Of a stretch of DNA of 64,000 bases, positions 26,042 to 34,159 are shown piece by piece. A program made the translations under genes and the position numbers. Each line of letters opens with the position of its first letter. Position 1 is the stretch's first letter. Under the pieces are notes generated by a model, which saw nothing but the letters and a program-made list of their open reading frames with translations, searched no databases and was not told the origin of the DNA. Source of the DNA: Clostridia bacterium (GTDB taxonomy: Bacteria; Bacillota; Clostridia; Christensenellales; UBA1242); the NCBI GenBank assembly GCA_016283155.1, contig JAEEMI010000019.1, forward strand, positions 1 through 64,000, written 5' to 3'.

Positions 26042-26995
26042 ATGGTTATGACTGAATTTAGTAAAAGAGTTTTGACTGCAACAGCATTAATTGCAGGTTT
26101 TACAATTTTTATTGTGTTGCGTGCTTTTGTTGGTGCATTTGGACTTTATATGTTTGATTTGTTGATTTTAGCGACAACTGGGCTTGGTACTTGGGAAATT
26201 TGTAATGCATGCAAATTAAACCGTCGTGGTGCTAATGTAGTTGTCGCTTTAATTGTTGATGTTTTAATTTATATGTTTTATATTATTGGTAGCCAAATCT
26301 TAAAGGAGCCATTGGTTTGGTGGTTACAACTATTTGTTTCTTTGTTAATTATTGCAATTTTTGTTTTATTCATCGGGCTCTCTAATATGATTGATAAAAA
26401 ATTTGCTAAAGAATGTGAATTACAAAAGAAGAACTTGAACAAAGAATCTTGGCTGGGGGCGGTCGATTTAATCTATATGTTAGTTTATCCTGGTTTTTTC
26501 TTTGCTTGTGCCATTCTTTTAAATCATATGACAATTGATAGTATCGGATTGTTTGGTTTATTATTAGTTATCTTTATCTCGTGTTTCACCGATATTTTTG
26601 CTTATTTGACGGGAAAGTTGTTGGGTAAAGGTTCAGCGAAAATGGCGCCCAAAATTAGTCCTAAAAAAACCTGGGTTGGTTTCTTTGGTGGCTTATTTGG
26701 TGGAATTTTTGGAGCATTAATTGTTGTCTGGATTATTAGTTGTAATAAGGCTGTTAGTGATCGTTTGGTTGAATTAACCGATGATGCTTTCTTAGCTCAA
26801 ATGTTGTTTTTAGTCGTTGGTTTAGCCGGCGCAGTAATTACAACTTTAGGTGATTTATTAGCAAGTTTCATCAAACGCAAAGTTGGAATTAAGGATTTCG
26901 GTAATTTATTACCAGGACACGGTGGGGTTATGGATCGTGTCGATGGTATTATCTTAAATGTGCCATTCATATTGTTAATAATGGGGATAATATAA
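26042..26995 (+). CDS. cdsA: Phosphatidate cytidylyltransferase (CDP-diglyceride synthase)
   Basis: CdsA makes CDP-diacylglycerol for phospholipid synthesis. The 317-residue membrane protein has about eight helices and the C-terminal signature GDLLASFIKRKVGIKDFGNLLPGHGGVMDRVDG, including the active Asp residues; AKMAPKISPKKTWVGFFGG precedes it. In most Firmicutes uppS lies before and dxr after it; both are absent here. RseP follows with a three-base gap. Confidence 0.95.
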   Translation: MVMTEFSKRVLTATALIAGFTIFIVLRAFVGAFGLYMFDLLILATTGLGTWEICNACKLNRRGANVVVALIVDVLIYMFYIIGSQILKEPLVWWLQLFVSLLIIAIFVLFIGLSNMIDKKFAKECELQKKNLNKESWLGAVDLIYMLVYPGFFFACAILLNHMTIDSIGLFGLLLVIFISCFTDIFAYLTGKLLGKGSAKMAPKISPKKTWVGFFGGLFGGIFGALIVVWIISCNKAVSDRLVELTDDAFLAQMLFLVVGLAGAVITTLGDLLASFIKRKVGIKDFGNLLPGHGGVMDRVDGIILNVPFILLIMGII

Positions 26996-26998
26996 TTG

Positions 26999-28213
26999 AT
27001 GTCGCAAATTTTAAGTGTTTTACAAACTGTCGGTTATTTAGCATTAGCGATTTTTTTGTTAATGTTAATGATTACAATCCACGAATTTGGACATTATATT
27101 ACTGCGAAAATTTTAAAGTTTAAAGTTTATGAATTTTCGATTGGAATGGGAAAACCAATTTATAAGAAAACCAAAAAAAATGGTGAAATTTTTGCTATCA
27201 GAATGATTCCGGTTGGTGGATATTGTTCTTTTGGTGAAGATAATACTGAAATTCCAGATACGGATCCAAATTCATTTAATAACAAAGAACCGTGGAAGCG
27301 TTTGATTGTAATGTTTTCAGGGGCTTTCTTTAACTTTATTTCAGCGATTTTCTTTGCAGTGATTTTATTGTCACTGATGGGGTATGGACGTGTAACTAAC
27401 ATTGGTACGACTTTTTTAAATAAAGACCACGAAACGGACCCAACTCAACCAGAGAATATTACGTTGGCTGAAATTTTAAACCTTGATAATAAAGTTGTTG
27501 ATTTGGCGGGTGATCAATTTACTTTTGTTTATGATGATAATACTAAAATGTTAATTGAGTCCGTTAATGGTAAAAGTATGAATATCTTTAATGGAACATC
27601 AAAGATATTAGAACAAACTCACATTGGTGATAATGTACAATTCTCAGTGACCTGGAAAAATTCTGATGGAGCGATAGAACAAAAGGAAGTTATATTGAAA
27701 AATATTTCAGAGCGTCAATGGTCGGCTTTATCAAATGCAGGCTATTCTTTGCCATTAAATGATAAAATTTATCACAATGTTGGTGGAGCAATTTTGAAAT
27801 CAGTACCATTTTCGTTTGAGATTGCTGGTATGATTTTTAAAATCTTAGGAGAATTAGTTACTGGACAATTGGGAATGAACGCTATTGGTGGTACAGTAGC
27901 AACTGTATCAGTAATGGGCAATTCAATCGGTACAGCAATTTCTTCTTATGCTGCTGATATGGTTTTTGCACAAATATTTTATCTTTTAACTTTGATTAGC
28001 ATTAATTTAGCGGTATTTAACTGGTTACCAATTCCATCGTTGGATGGAGCACGAATGGTTTTCGTAATTATTGAATGGATTCGTGGTAAGCCAATAAATC
28101 GTGAATTAGAAGCTAAAATTCATACCATTGGTATTATTTGTTTGCTAGGTTTTGTGGTCTTTGCAGATATTTTTTGGGTTGTCAATAATTTATCGTTACA
28201 TTTCTTGTTGTAG
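26999..28213 (+). CDS. rseP: Site-2 intramembrane zinc protease RseP/RasP
   Basis: This 404-residue membrane metalloprotease cleaves anti-sigma factors and signal-peptide remnants. The zinc site HEFGH occurs at about 29-33 in the first helix, NWLPIPSLDGARM supplies the LDG motif near 348, and a divergent PDZ-like loop lies between. ATG 26999 follows GGGGA about 10 bases upstream; an adjacent TTG at 26996 is a poorer choice. It is co-transcribed with cdsA. Confidence 0.93.
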   Translation: MSQILSVLQTVGYLALAIFLLMLMITIHEFGHYITAKILKFKVYEFSIGMGKPIYKKTKKNGEIFAIRMIPVGGYCSFGEDNTEIPDTDPNSFNNKEPWKRLIVMFSGAFFNFISAIFFAVILLSLMGYGRVTNIGTTFLNKDHETDPTQPENITLAEILNLDNKVVDLAGDQFTFVYDDNTKMLIESVNGKSMNIFNGTSKILEQTHIGDNVQFSVTWKNSDGAIEQKEVILKNISERQWSALSNAGYSLPLNDKIYHNVGGAILKSVPFSFEIAGMIFKILGELVTGQLGMNAIGGTVATVSVMGNSIGTAISSYAADMVFAQIFYLLTLISINLAVFNWLPIPSLDGARMVFVIIEWIRGKPINRELEAKIHTIGIICLLGFVVFADIFWVVNNLSLHFLL

Positions 28214-28223
28214 GTGAACGTTA

Positions 28224-28697
28224 ATGAGAAATATTGAAGAGTATTTATATTTTCACGAAAATCAAGATTATATCAATTTGAAGTTTTTATCTTGTACATA
28301 CTATCAAACGGAAAAACGGTTAGTTGTACGTTATATTTACAATGCAGAAATTGAAAATTATCTACCGACCTTACAAAAACGTTTAGAAGAATTATTTATG
28401 CGTCAGGTTGGGTTGCCATTAAAATACGATTTTGTTTATAAAAAAGCATTTATTGATGAATTAAGTTTACAATTAGAAATTATTTCGTTTTTACGCAAAA
28501 AATATGGAGCAATGTCAAAACAAACTAATGAAGATAATGTGACTGTTACTTTAGATGGTCATATTTGGCAAATTAAGTTGTCGTTACCAGTTAATTTGAT
28601 AGAGTTTTTAAAGAATAGTCAACAATGGTTAAAATTTCAGCAAGATTTGCGCGACCATAATTTCTATGATTTTAATTTTCAATATGTTGCAATTTAA
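28224..28697 (+). CDS. Hypothetical protein downstream of rseP
   Basis: I do not recognise this 157-residue protein with confidence. It has two parts: residues 1-95 alternate strands and helices with a YDFVYKKAFID core, and residues 105-157 include VTLDGHIWQIKLSLPVNLIEFL. There is no signal or membrane segment. It starts 10 bases after rseP, the place where proS-polC lies in many Firmicutes, and the first part loosely recalls a PolC N-terminal domain; that is speculation from position and pattern. Its stop overlaps that of sigG. Confidence 0.6.
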   Translation: MRNIEEYLYFHENQDYINLKFLSCTYYQTEKRLVVRYIYNAEIENYLPTLQKRLEELFMRQVGLPLKYDFVYKKAFIDELSLQLEIISFLRKKYGAMSKQTNEDNVTVTLDGHIWQIKLSLPVNLIEFLKNSQQWLKFQQDLRDHNFYDFNFQYVAI

Positions 28698-29464
28698 AGT
28701 CGCGATTTGATGTTGGCTAAGGCGTTTTTTTCTAAACGTGAGACTTGAGCTTGGCTGATGCCAATTTCATTACTGACTTCCATTTGGGTTTTGCCATCAT
28801 AGTAACGCATCATTAAAATTTCGCGTTCTTTTTGTACAAGGCTATTAATCGCATCGTGCATTGCTTTATAACCAATCCAATCATCACTGTTAGGACTGTC
28901 TTGTGGTAATTGTTCAATTAAAGAAGTTGTATCGGTACTATTACTTTCGCCAATTGGTTCATCCAAAGAAACGACATTCCCAGTTGCTGCCAAAGCGAAG
29001 TAAACTTCAGATAAAGATTCACCAAGTGTTTTAGCAACTTCTTCCATTGTTACATCACGATTAAGTTTTTTTGTCATTTGTTCGGCAGTTTGAAGTGCGT
29101 GATAGGCGGTATCGCGAATACTGCGGGAAACGTGAATGCCATTTTCGTCACGTAAATAACGACGGATTTCTCCAATAATCATCGGAACAGCATAAGTTGA
29201 AAACTTGACATTAAAATTAGGATTAAAATTGTCAATGGCTTTGATTAAACCGACACAACCAACTTGAAATAAATCATCGTAACTATTTTTAGCATGAATG
29301 TATTTTTGAATAACTGATAGAACTAAACGTAAATTTGCAAAAATGAATTGTTCTCTGGCTTCAAAATCGTGATTACGGATACGTTGTAACATTTCCAAAG
29401 TTTGTGCGTTGGAAAGTTTGGGCAGACTACTAGTGTCGATTCCTACGATATCGACTTTTTTCAT
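28694..29464 (-). CDS. sigG: Sporulation RNA polymerase sigma factor G
   Basis: SigG controls late forespore genes. The 256-residue protein matches the B. subtilis protein through its length: EIVGIDTSSLPKLS-like start, NLRLVLSVIQ, DLFQVGCVGLIKAIDNFNPNFNVKFSTYAVPMIIGEIRRYLRD in region 2, and GKTQMEVSNEIGISQAQVSRLEK in region 4.2. The N-terminal DTSSLP segment is what distinguishes SigG from SigF. The usual neighbours spoIIGA and sigE are not here; a YlmC/YmxH gene is divergent from it, as in other Clostridia. Confidence 0.93.
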   Translation of the reverse strand: MKKVDIVGIDTSSLPKLSNAQTLEMLQRIRNHDFEAREQFIFANLRLVLSVIQKYIHAKNSYDDLFQVGCVGLIKAIDNFNPNFNVKFSTYAVPMIIGEIRRYLRDENGIHVSRSIRDTAYHALQTAEQMTKKLNRDVTMEEVAKTLGESLSEVYFALAATGNVVSLDEPIGESNSTDTTSLIEQLPQDSPNSDDWIGYKAMHDAINSLVQKEREILMMRYYDGKTQMEVSNEIGISQAQVSRLEKNALANIKSRL

Positions 29465-29476
29465 TAAGATAATTTT

Positions 29477-29489
29477 TTACATATTGTAA
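29477..29489. promoter_or_regulatory. 13-bp palindrome between sigG and ylmC
   Basis: TTACA-TAT-TGTAA is a perfect inverted repeat, 13 bases before the sigG start and about 40 before ylmC. It could be an operator. Clear sigma F or G boxes were not seen. Confidence 0.35.
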
Positions 29490-29527
29490 GAAAATTATTC
29501 TCAATCTTTAACAACTTAATCATATAT

Positions 29528-29848
29528 ATGGTTATGGGCGTAGAGGTTTCGTTTTGCGAACTGCGCACTAAAATGGTGATAAATGTAGTTGACGGCAAAG
29601 CATTAGGTCGCATCGCAGACATTGTCTTTTCACGTGAAAACGCCAAAGTTGTTGGTGTAATTGTTCCGGGGGATAAAGGATTCCATCTTTTTGGACGTAA
29701 AAATGAATTGTTTGTTCCATATAGTCGTATTATTCGCATCGGCTTAGATGCCGTATTGGTTGAATTGCGACCAATTAATACATATCGAAATAGTTGTAAT
29801 GTGGAAATTACACCAACTGAAAACTGTTTAATGCCACCAAATCATTAA
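29528..29848 (+). CDS. YlmC/YmxH family PRC-barrel protein
   Basis: This 106-residue protein has a PRC-barrel: CELRTKMVINVVDGKALGRIADIVFSREN, then VVGVIVPGDKGF and FVPYSRIIRIGLDAVLVEL, the YlmC/YmxH pattern. The family is found in endospore formers and is often next to sigG, as here, though its activity is unknown. A second ATG at 29534 could be used; neither has a good Shine-Dalgarno site. The tail of about 20 residues is not conserved as far as I can judge. Confidence 0.85.
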   Translation: MVMGVEVSFCELRTKMVINVVDGKALGRIADIVFSRENAKVVGVIVPGDKGFHLFGRKNELFVPYSRIIRIGLDAVLVELRPINTYRNSCNVEITPTENCLMPPNH

Positions 29849-29850
29849 AT

Positions 29851-32800
29851 TTAAGATTTTTTACGGAAACGGGTTTGTTTAGATTTAAATTCATTAATAT
29901 CAGCAGTAGGAACTGGAGAATCAATGATCATTTGTCCATCTTTGGGATTACGATGGTAAAGTTTTGTGTAACCACATTTTACAGCATCGGCCATAATTCC
30001 CATACTATTTGACATATCAATGCCTTGATTAATACAAGTGCACATCGCAATGACTAGTGAAGGGCCATTATGTTCAGTAGCTTCTTTTAAAACTTTTAAG
30101 GTATGTTCCATATTTGCACCCATCGCAATTTGTGCAACATAAACATTGGGGTATTGCATCATCATTGCCCCTAAATCCTTTTTGTCGGTTGGTTTACCAC
30201 TTGCGGCAAATTTAGCAATTGCACCTTTCGGTGTGGCTTTACTGGCTTGACCACCAGTGTTGGAATAAACTTCTGTATCTAGTACTAAAATGTTAATATT
30301 TTCTTGAGAAGCAAGTACGTGGTCAAGTCCACCAAATCCGATATCGTATGCCCAACCATCACCACCAATTATCCAAACAATTTTATCGGTTTCACCACGT
30401 AAATTTAATGCCTTTCTTAAGCCAAAACCAAATTCGGCATTGTCTTCAAATAAACTATTTGCCCACGCTGGTCCGTGTCCTGCTGCGTTTTTTGCATAAG
30501 GACAGGTTGGAGAACTGCCACCATAAATTGATGAACAGCCGGTTGCATTGGCAATAACTAATTTATCACCGTATAATTGAGTTAATAATTTAATGTATGG
30601 GGTTTCGCCACAGCCAGCGCAAGCACCTGAAAATTCAAACAAAGGACGATTAAATTGTGCAAGTTTAACGTTGTTGGGGGTAACAGGAGTTTCCGGTAAT
30701 GTTAAGGAATATTGATAGTTCTCATCCTCGTGTACTTGTTCAAATGATTCCATTACCAATGCTTTGTTGCGGGCAGGACAAACTTTAGCACAAGAGCCAC
30801 ATCCTGTGCAATCGTGTGGTGAAATTTGCACACGATATTGATAATTTTCGTAACCTGGAACACCTAGTGCTTTAATCGTTTTGAAATTATCAGGTGTCTG
30901 TTGGTTAGTTAAAACAGGACGGATTGTAGCGTGTGGACAAACCATTGCACAACGGTTGCATTGAATACAATTCTCTGGAATCCAGTGTGGTAAACTGGTG
31001 GCAATATTTCGTTTTTCATATTGGGTTGTAGCGGTGGGAGCACTGCCATCTGGAGAAAAGGCGGAGACGGGTAAAGTATCACCCGCTAAACTATTAATGG
31101 TCTCAATCATTGTTTGTTTTTTCACTTCATCTTTTTGTTCGGTAATGGTTAATTTTTGAATATCAATTTTTTGTAAGGCAGTGTCAGCACTGTCAACAGC
31201 TCGATTGTTCATTTCGACAACTGCTGGACCTTTTTTACCATAACTCTTTTCGATTGCGGCTTTTAATAATGCTTTAAGTTTTTGGTAATCAATTAAATTT
31301 ACTAACTTAAAAAAGGCAGTTTGCATAATTGTATTGATACGAACTCCTAGACCTAATTCTTTCGCAATTTGATAAGCGTTAATAATATAGAAATTAATAT
31401 GTTTGTCACGGAGTGTGCGTTTTACGGCGTCTGGTAATATGCTATCAATTTTTTCGACAGGATATGTAGTGTTTAAGAGAAAAGTTCCACCATCTGTAAT
31501 ACCATTTAACATATCAAATTTTTTTAAAAAGGTTTGGTTATGACAAGCAACAAAATCGGGATGTGTAACTAAGTAAGGTGCGTGAATCGGTTGTTTGTCA
31601 AAACGTAAATGCGAAATAGTTGTTCCGCCACTTTTTTTACTATCATAGACAAAATATGCTTGGCTATATAATTCAGTGTTATCGCCAATAATGGCACAAC
31701 TATTTTTATTGGCGCCGACTGTGCCATCGCTGCCAAGTCCGTAGAAACGACAACCACCTTGTGGATGCAAGTCAGGACGTGGAATAACAATTAATGATGT
31801 GTGTGTTACATCGTCGTTAATACCAACTGTAAAGTGGTCTTTAGGTTGTTTTTGAGTTGCATTCTCATAAATTGATGCCACCATATCGGGAGTGAATTCT
31901 TTACTTGATAAACCATAACGACCAGCCAAAATAGTTTTATTTCGAATTACTGCAGCGACATCAAGATATAATGGATCGCCAACTGCGCCATTTTCTTTGG
32001 TGCGGTCTAATACAGTAATAGTTTTAACTGTTTGTGGAATTACATTTAATAGGTGTTTTGCAGAAAACGGACGGAAAAGGCGAACCTTAATTAGTCCATA
32101 TTTACCTTTTAATTTAGGTAATGTTTCTGCGATTGTTTCACACGCTGAACCCATTGCAACAATAATATGCTCGGCATCTGGTGCACCAACATAATCAAAT
32201 AATTGATATCGGCGACCAGTTAATTTTGCAAACTGTTGCATATAGTTTTCAACAATATTAGGGATAGCATTAATGTATGGGTTAGCAGCTTCACGATGCT
32301 GGAAAAATGTATCCGAGTTTTCCGCTGTACCATACATCTTAGGATTGTCAGAACTCATCGCTCGGTCACGAAATTTTGCTAGTGCTTCTTGATTCAAAAG
32401 TTTTTTTGCAATTGTATCCGTTGGAATTTGAATTTTATTAAATTCGTGACTAGTACGGAAACCATCAAAAATATGCATAAATGGATAACTCGCTTCGATT
32501 GCTGCTAAGTGAGAAATTAAAGATAAATCAGCATTTTCCTGTACGGAATTTGATGCTAGCATTGCAATACCTGTACTACGGCAAGCGTAGACATCACTGT
32601 GATCGCCAAAAATTGAAAGTGCGTGGGTCGCAATAGTACGTGCGGCAACGTGAACAACTGCTGGTAATAATTCACCAACCATTTTATATAGATTAGGAAT
32701 CATTAGTAGTAAACCTTGACTGGCAGTAAATGTTGTACCTAAAGTTCCACCTAGTAGTAAGCCGTGTAGCGTACCAGCTGCGCCCGCTTCGCTTTGCATT

Positions 32801-32997
32801 TCAATTACAGATGGTACAGTGCCAAAAATATTTTGGTGGCCTTTAGCCGACCATTGGTCGCAATATTCGGCCATATCAGAACTAGGTGTGATTGGGTAAA
32901 TTGAAGCAGCTTCTGTCAAAAAATATGCAGTGCGCGCTGTCGCTTCATTACCTGATATTGTTTCAAAATTTTGTTGATTGGTTTCTTTTTGATTCAT
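29851..32997 (-). CDS. nifJ: Pyruvate:ferredoxin (flavodoxin) oxidoreductase
   Basis: This enzyme converts pyruvate and CoA to acetyl-CoA and CO2, passing electrons to ferredoxin. The 1048-residue single chain has all domains in order: the TPP pyrimidine domain with YPITPSSDMAEYCDQW, domain II, the gamma domain, two 4Fe-4S motifs (CIQCNRCAMVCP near 673 and CTGCGSCAKVCP near 728), and the TPP pyrophosphate domain with GGDGWAYDIGFGGLDHVLAS near 878. It is about 120 residues shorter than typical homologues, mostly at loops and the C-terminus. A leaderless promoter precedes it. It marks anaerobic metabolism. Confidence 0.96.
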   Translation of the reverse strand: MNQKETNQQNFETISGNEATARTAYFLTEAASIYPITPSSDMAEYCDQWSAKGHQNIFGTVPSVIEMQSEAGAAGTLHGLLLGGTLGTTFTASQGLLLMIPNLYKMVGELLPAVVHVAARTIATHALSIFGDHSDVYACRSTGIAMLASNSVQENADLSLISHLAAIEASYPFMHIFDGFRTSHEFNKIQIPTDTIAKKLLNQEALAKFRDRAMSSDNPKMYGTAENSDTFFQHREAANPYINAIPNIVENYMQQFAKLTGRRYQLFDYVGAPDAEHIIVAMGSACETIAETLPKLKGKYGLIKVRLFRPFSAKHLLNVIPQTVKTITVLDRTKENGAVGDPLYLDVAAVIRNKTILAGRYGLSSKEFTPDMVASIYENATQKQPKDHFTVGINDDVTHTSLIVIPRPDLHPQGGCRFYGLGSDGTVGANKNSCAIIGDNTELYSQAYFVYDSKKSGGTTISHLRFDKQPIHAPYLVTHPDFVACHNQTFLKKFDMLNGITDGGTFLLNTTYPVEKIDSILPDAVKRTLRDKHINFYIINAYQIAKELGLGVRINTIMQTAFFKLVNLIDYQKLKALLKAAIEKSYGKKGPAVVEMNNRAVDSADTALQKIDIQKLTITEQKDEVKKQTMIETINSLAGDTLPVSAFSPDGSAPTATTQYEKRNIATSLPHWIPENCIQCNRCAMVCPHATIRPVLTNQQTPDNFKTIKALGVPGYENYQYRVQISPHDCTGCGSCAKVCPARNKALVMESFEQVHEDENYQYSLTLPETPVTPNNVKLAQFNRPLFEFSGACAGCGETPYIKLLTQLYGDKLVIANATGCSSIYGGSSPTCPYAKNAAGHGPAWANSLFEDNAEFGFGLRKALNLRGETDKIVWIIGGDGWAYDIGFGGLDHVLASQENINILVLDTEVYSNTGGQASKATPKGAIAKFAASGKPTDKKDLGAMMMQYPNVYVAQIAMGANMEHTLKVLKEATEHNGPSLVIAMCTCINQGIDMSNSMGIMADAVKCGYTKLYHRNPKDGQMIIDSPVPTADINEFKSKQTRFRKKS

Positions 32998-33003
32998 AGC
33001 TTA

Positions 33004-33032
33004 ATTTTATCACGTATTGTGATTTTGGTCAA
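33004..33032 (-). promoter_or_regulatory. Promoter of nifJ, leaderless
   Basis: On the minus strand TTGACC (33027-33032), 17 bases, TAAAAT (33004-33009), six bases before ATG 32997. No Shine-Dalgarno site. Confidence 0.75.
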
Positions 33033-33051
33033 AAAGTTGGCAATTGATTTA

Positions 33052-33080
33052 ATGACAAATTTTGTCGTTTTGCATATATC
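33052..33080 (+). promoter_or_regulatory. Promoter of ddl, leaderless
   Basis: ATGACA (33052-33057), 17 bases, TATATC (33075-33080), five bases before ATG 33086. Confidence 0.55.
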
Positions 33081-33085
33081 AAGTT

Positions 33086-34126
33086 ATGTTAAAAATTGGA
33101 ATTATTTATGGCGGAAACAGTACAGAACACGATGTATCAATTTTAACTGGTTTACATCTTGCCAAACACATAACTGAAAATTATCAATATTTTTTAATCT
33201 ATTTAACCCGCGATAATCGGACTGTTATTGGTAGTCGTAAAATTAGTGATTATATTACAGGTAAGGCTACTAAGGCTAGGTCGTTTCATCATTGGCGAAA
33301 ATTGGATTGTGTTGTTAATTGCTGTCACGGCGGAATGGGGGAAGATGGAACCTTAGCTGCAGTGCTAAAGTTCTATCAAATTCCAATTACCAGTTGTGAT
33401 GCAGTGGCTGGGTGGTTACAGCAAAGTAAAACTGCTACGCGACAGATTCTAACTGCAGCTGGTTTTTTGCAACCGCATTTTCAAGTATTAACAACTTTTG
33501 ATGTAACCCAAGTTAAATTACCTTTGCCTTTGGTCGTAAAACCAGATTTGCAGGGGAGCTCAATTGGTATAACTGTAGTACGGACTAAAGAAGAATTAAG
33601 TGAAGCATTAAAAACTGCTTTTGCTTTGGATAATCGAGTGATTGTTGAAGAATTAATTACTAATATGCGTGAAGTTAATATTGCGGTGATGCGCGAAAAT
33701 GGTAAGGTAATTACATCAGCTTTAGAAGTTGTTGGTGGAGAAAAATTCTTTTCGTTTAGTGAAAAATATTTTAATAATGAAAGTGGTTTTATTAAGAAAA
33801 ATGGACAGTCATCCGATGATAAATTTTTAGCTGAAATTGAACCGAAGATAAAAGACATGGCAGAGCGTGCCTATTATTTGTTTGGATCTTGTGGTGTAGT
33901 AAGAGTTGATTTTATGGTGCAAAAGGAAAAAATTATTTTAAATGAAATTAACACTGTACCGGGCTTTATGGCTTATCATTTATGGTTAAAAGCCAAAATT
34001 CCGTATGGTGTTGTGATTGATAACTTGGTTCAAGATGCTATAATACGTTTTAATAAAAACAAACATTTAATTACACATTTTGATAGTGAAATTTTAAAGA
34101 AAAATCAGCAATTAGTTGTTGAATAA
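33086..34126 (+). CDS. ddl: D-alanine--D-alanine ligase
   Basis: Ddl joins two D-alanines for the peptidoglycan precursor. The 346-residue ATP-grasp enzyme begins MLKIGIIYGGNSTEHDVSILTG, contains HGGMGEDGTLAAVL, the VVKPDLQGSSIGI ATP-binding strand, and ends with VVRVDFMVQKEKIILNEINTVPGF, the metal and substrate site. ATG 33086 fits the family start; an upstream frame to 33062 lies in the promoter. MurG is encoded two genes on. Confidence 0.95.
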   Translation: MLKIGIIYGGNSTEHDVSILTGLHLAKHITENYQYFLIYLTRDNRTVIGSRKISDYITGKATKARSFHHWRKLDCVVNCCHGGMGEDGTLAAVLKFYQIPITSCDAVAGWLQQSKTATRQILTAAGFLQPHFQVLTTFDVTQVKLPLPLVVKPDLQGSSIGITVVRTKEELSEALKTAFALDNRVIVEELITNMREVNIAVMRENGKVITSALEVVGGEKFFSFSEKYFNNESGFIKKNGQSSDDKFLAEIEPKIKDMAERAYYLFGSCGVVRVDFMVQKEKIILNEINTVPGFMAYHLWLKAKIPYGVVIDNLVQDAIIRFNKNKHLITHFDSEILKKNQQLVVE

Positions 34127-34147
34127 TATTCATAATCGTGATACAAT
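34119..34147 (+). promoter_or_regulatory. Promoter of the GH95-like gene
   Basis: TTGAAT (34119-34124), 17 bases, TACAAT (34142-34147). The leader before ATG 34160 would be only about six bases and has no Shine-Dalgarno site. Confidence 0.55.
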
Positions 34148-34159
34148 TAAATTTGTATT

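Noticed and set aside
28224-28697. Naming the gene after rseP as a PolC fragment
   Set aside because: Position and loose pattern only; no polymerase motif is present, so it is left hypothetical.
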